The notes beneath the pieces were generated by a model that was not told the DNA's origin, searched no databases, and saw only the letters and a program-made list of their open reading frames with translations. Source: Streptomyces avidinii (GTDB lineage: Bacteria; Actinomycetota; Actinomycetes; Streptomycetales; Streptomycetaceae). From it: 35,549 nt of DNA. A program made the translations under genes and the position numbers. This document shows positions 33,446 to 35,549 of this stretch, in pieces. The DNA lies in assembly GCF_014650695.1 (NCBI RefSeq), contig NZ_BMVL01000017.1, positions 144,963 to 180,511 of the forward strand, in the 5' to 3' direction. Numbering within the stretch: the stretch's first letter is position 1; each line of letters begins with the position of its first letter.

Positions 33446-34626
33446 GCGGGGTTCTCCGGGAGGTGGTGCGGCGGGCGGGCGGCGGCCGCATCCAGGGCCT
33501 CGGCGCGCAGCCGGGCGGCGCGGTGCAGCGCGGCGGCGGTCGGATCCTCGGCGCAGCCGGCTCCGGCGGCCGCCGCGAGCGCGGCCTCGACGGTGGTCAG
33601 GGCGCCCAGCTCACCCCGCACGGACCGGCCCAGTGCCGTGACGTGGTCGGCGGCGCGGGCCCGGTCGCGGCAGTGGAAGGCCAGCTCGCAGGCGGCCAGG
33701 CACTCCGGGGCGTACGCGGCGTCCACCGCGGACACCGCCAGGGCGAGCTCCTCGGCGGTCCGGGTCTCCGGGTCGAAGCAGAGGCCCTCGGGCAGAGCGG
33801 CGGCCAGCTCCTCGACGCGGGTCAGCCGGTCCAGCTGGCGGCGGGTCACGGAGCGCTCGCGGCGGATGTCGACGGCGGAGGCGGTGGGCAGGTTCGAGAA
33901 GTCCTTCGGGCAGACCAGCAGCACGGTGTGCGCCACCTCGGCGCCCGGCAGCTTCTCGGCGGTCTTCTCCAGGGCCAGGACGTAGACGGCGGCCTGCCGG
34001 GCGGCTGCGCCCACCTTCGCGGCGTCGGCGGCGCCGTCGATCATCGGGAAGGATTTGATCTCCACGACGGTCCAGCGGCCGTCGGGGTGGACGACGACGG
34101 CGTCGGGCTCCAGGTAGGCGGGGGAGCCGGCCACCTCCAGGGCGAGCATCGGGTGGTCCAGCAGCGTCCAGGCCCCGGTGTCCCGGCCGGCGGCGGTCGC
34201 CTCGCGCAGCGCGAGCGCGGTCCGGGCGGCGCGGCCCTCGGGCCCGGCGGCGGTGAGGTCGGGGACGAGGGCGCCGGACCCGGGGGACCCGGGCGGCTCG
34301 GCGGCGGGCGCGAGGTGTGCGTGGACCAGCCGCAGCAGCTCGGCTCCGCCGTCGCCCTTGACCTTGGCCTCGAAGGAGTTCCCGCGGACTATGGCGAACT
34401 GCGACTGCCCGAAGGAGGCGGGGGAGCCGAGCGCGGTGGCGAGGGCGGTCTTGTCCACGCCGGCGCCGTCGAGCAGGGCGCGCCTGCCGCAGCCGGGATT
34501 CGCGGCGAGGGCCGCGAGCGCCCGGGCGTCGAGCGGGCGGGGCGGCACGGCAGGGCCACGCAGACCGGCGAGCCGCTGCCGCAGTGTCGTCGGCTGCGCG
34601 GGGCTGGCGGGCGGGTAGGAGCTCAC
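33433..34626 (-). CDS. PD-(D/E)XK (RecB/Cas4-like) nuclease
   Basis: A protein of about 397 residues. The nuclease core shows the classic Asp-(x)n-Glu-x-Lys: PAYLEPDAVVVHPDGRWTVV followed by EIKSFP. KTALATALG and FGQSQFAIVRGNSFEAKV form the N-terminal part before it. Cysteines in GCGRR (N-terminal) and ECLAACELAFHCRDRA (C-terminal) could form an iron-sulphur cluster as in Cas4/AddB nucleases, although the spacing C-x3-C-x5-C is not standard. The start is uncertain: GTG at 34626 or 34650, or TTG at 34656; none has a strong ribosome-binding site. It is the first gene of the overlapping operon with the 527-residue protein and helicase. Confidence 0.82.
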   Translation of the reverse strand: MSSYPPASPAQPTTLRQRLAGLRGPAVPPRPLDARALAALAANPGCGRRALLDGAGVDKTALATALGSPASFGQSQFAIVRGNSFEAKVKGDGGAELLRLVHAHLAPAAEPPGSPGSGALVPDLTAAGPEGRAARTALALREATAAGRDTGAWTLLDHPMLALEVAGSPAYLEPDAVVVHPDGRWTVVEIKSFPMIDGAADAAKVGAAARQAAVYVLALEKTAEKLPGAEVAHTVLLVCPKDFSNLPTASAVDIRRERSVTRRQLDRLTRVEELAAALPEGLCFDPETRTAEELALAVSAVDAAYAPECLAACELAFHCRDRARAADHVTALGRSVRGELGALTTVEAALAAAAGAGCAEDPTAAALHRAARLRAEALDAAAARPPHHLPENPACPC

Positions 34627-34736
34627 CCGCGGAAGTGTCCCATCCGCCACTGACAATCGTGGACTTAGTGCGGAAACCGGCTGCGGGGGCGGGTGATGGA
34701 TGATGTACGGACCTCGAACGAACCGGGAGAATTCAC

Positions 34737-35330
34737 ATGGCCCCCCGCATCCTGCTGGCCCGCCACGGCCAGACGGCGTGGTCCCAGCTCGGCAAGCACA
34801 CCGGACGCACGGACGTGCCGATGCTGGACGAGGGCAGGCTGGGCGCGAAGCTGCTCGGCGAGCGGCTGGCCCGTGACCCGTGGCGGGGCCTGCCGGGCGT
34901 GGAGGTCCGCACCAGCCCGCTGGTGCGCGCGAGCGAGAGCTGCGACCTGGCGGGCTTCGGGGCCCGGGCCGAGCCGTGGGACGCGCTGATGGAGTGGGAC
35001 TACGGCGACTACGAGGGCATGACCCCGGCGGAGATCCAGGCGGTCCGGCCGGGCTGGCTGATCTGGCGCGACGGGGTCCCGGGCGGTGAGACCGTGGCGG
35101 ACGTCGCGGCGCGCGCGGACGAGGTCGTCGCCTGGGCCCGCGCGGCGGAGCGCGACGTCCTGGTCTTCGCGCACGGCCACATCCTGCGGACGCTGGCCGC
35201 GCGCTGGCTGGGCTTCGAAGCCGCCTTCGGAGCCCGCATCCGGCTGGAGCCGACCTCCCTGTCGGTGCTGGGCTGGGCCTACGGAGCGCCGGCGCTGGAA
35301 CGCTGGAACGACACGGGCCACCTCGCGTAG
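34737..35330 (+). CDS. Histidine phosphatase family protein
   Basis: A 197-residue phosphoglycerate-mutase-like phosphatase. LLARHGQTAW contains the phospho-accepting His10, EWDYGDYEGMTPAEI contains the proton donor Glu86, and VFAHGHILRTLAARWLG supplies His146. Arg9 and Arg59-type residues of the phosphate pocket are present. It hydrolyses small phosphomonoesters; the real substrate is unknown. GGGAGA lies before the ATG. It is divergent from the nuclease operon, with about 110 bases between. Confidence 0.93.
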   Translation: MAPRILLARHGQTAWSQLGKHTGRTDVPMLDEGRLGAKLLGERLARDPWRGLPGVEVRTSPLVRASESCDLAGFGARAEPWDALMEWDYGDYEGMTPAEIQAVRPGWLIWRDGVPGGETVADVAARADEVVAWARAAERDVLVFAHGHILRTLAARWLGFEAAFGARIRLEPTSLSVLGWAYGAPALERWNDTGHLA

Positions 35331-35549
35331 CGTCGGCTCCGGCCGGTTGCCCTGCGGGCGGCTCGGCGGCTCGGTGGTGCGGCTCGCGCTGTGTGCCGGG
35401 CTCTGCCCGGACCCGCGCCTCAATCGCCGGCGAGGCTGGATGTGCGGGCCCGCACCTCAGTGGACGGCGTGACTGGGGTGTGCGGCGGGGTCGGCTCGGG
35501 TCGGTGCGTGGGGCCGTGCCGGGGTGTCTCCTCGGCTCGGCGCGCGCGG
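35331..35549. other. Non-coding end of window
   Basis: No gene recognised. It holds one intergenic repeat (35398-35441) and otherwise GC-rich sequence that looks low in complexity. Confidence 0.5.
35398..35441. repeat. Dispersed Streptomyces intergenic repeat
   Basis: gggctctgcccggacc followed by cgcctcaatcgccggcgagg and ctggat. This sequence type, with the block CGCCTCAATCGCCGGCGAGG, is familiar from many intergenic regions in Streptomyces genomes. It can form a hairpin around cgccggcg and probably acts as a terminator or REP-like element. Confidence 0.65.

Noticed and set aside
30546..33641. 1031-codon open frame on the plus strand
   Set aside because: Antisense shadow of the helicase operon; composition is Arg/Pro/Ser-rich and no family is recognisable.

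Overview
The window is about 35.5 kb of very GC-rich actinobacterial DNA. Codon use (third position almost always G or C), GTG starts, four-base start/stop overlaps, DUF397/XRE pairs, DasR-type operators and family-level similarity of nearly every protein all point to a Streptomyces chromosome (or a close relative such as Kitasatospora). I see no CRISPR array, no rRNA, no origin and no intact transposon.

Layout. 2-3682: the tail of an SPFH/band-7 membrane protein, a secreted chitin-active copper monooxygenase (AA10) behind a DasR-like operator, and an acyl-CoA synthetase. 3690-10000: a decayed, lower-GC accessory patch. It holds a frameshifted Tn3-family transposase remnant, an ABC permease/ATPase pair, two tandemly duplicated genes for small secreted two-cysteine proteins, a zinc-ribbon fragment and a frameshifted NUDIX gene. 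Two diverged 94-bp direct repeats (3873-3966 and 9379-9472) lie at its two ends. 10288-12598: a tRNA-Lys(CTT), an IclR regulator and a luciferase-like monooxygenase. 12742-14615: a GH18 chitinase with DasR-like operators. 14712-20149: a broken XRE-DUF5753/DUF397 pair, a TrmB/LuxR-type regulator, a 61-residue secreted peptide with two SINWD repeats, a 92-residue protein, and two secreted enzymes that share a tachylectin-like N-terminal domain but carry different cell-wall-active C-terminal domains. 20216-25128: an ALF-repeat exported protein, a PAS-GGDEF-EAL cyclic-di-GMP enzyme, an M6 metalloprotease, a second identical tRNA-Lys in opposite orientation, and a small primase/polymerase-like protein. 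25355-30470: an ECF sigma factor with a membrane partner, a small conserved protein, an SDR/TetR divergent pair and an FMN reductase/MarR divergent pair. 30525-34626: a tightly overlapping operon of PD-(D/E)XK nuclease, unknown 527-residue protein and SF1 helicase. 34737-35330: a histidine phosphatase, followed by a common-looking Streptomyces intergenic hairpin repeat.

How the genes work together. The monooxygenase and the chitinase probably form one chitin-degradation regulon through DasR although they lie 11 kb apart. The regulator, SINWD peptide and two tachylectin-fused hydrolases look like one secreted locus. The small two-cysteine proteins with their ABC transporter look like a secreted-effector or bacteriocin-like cassette. 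The nuclease/unknown/helicase operon looks like an uncharacterised DNA-processing or defence module. These last three are the best candidates for undescribed biology; all functional statements about them are inference from sequence alone.
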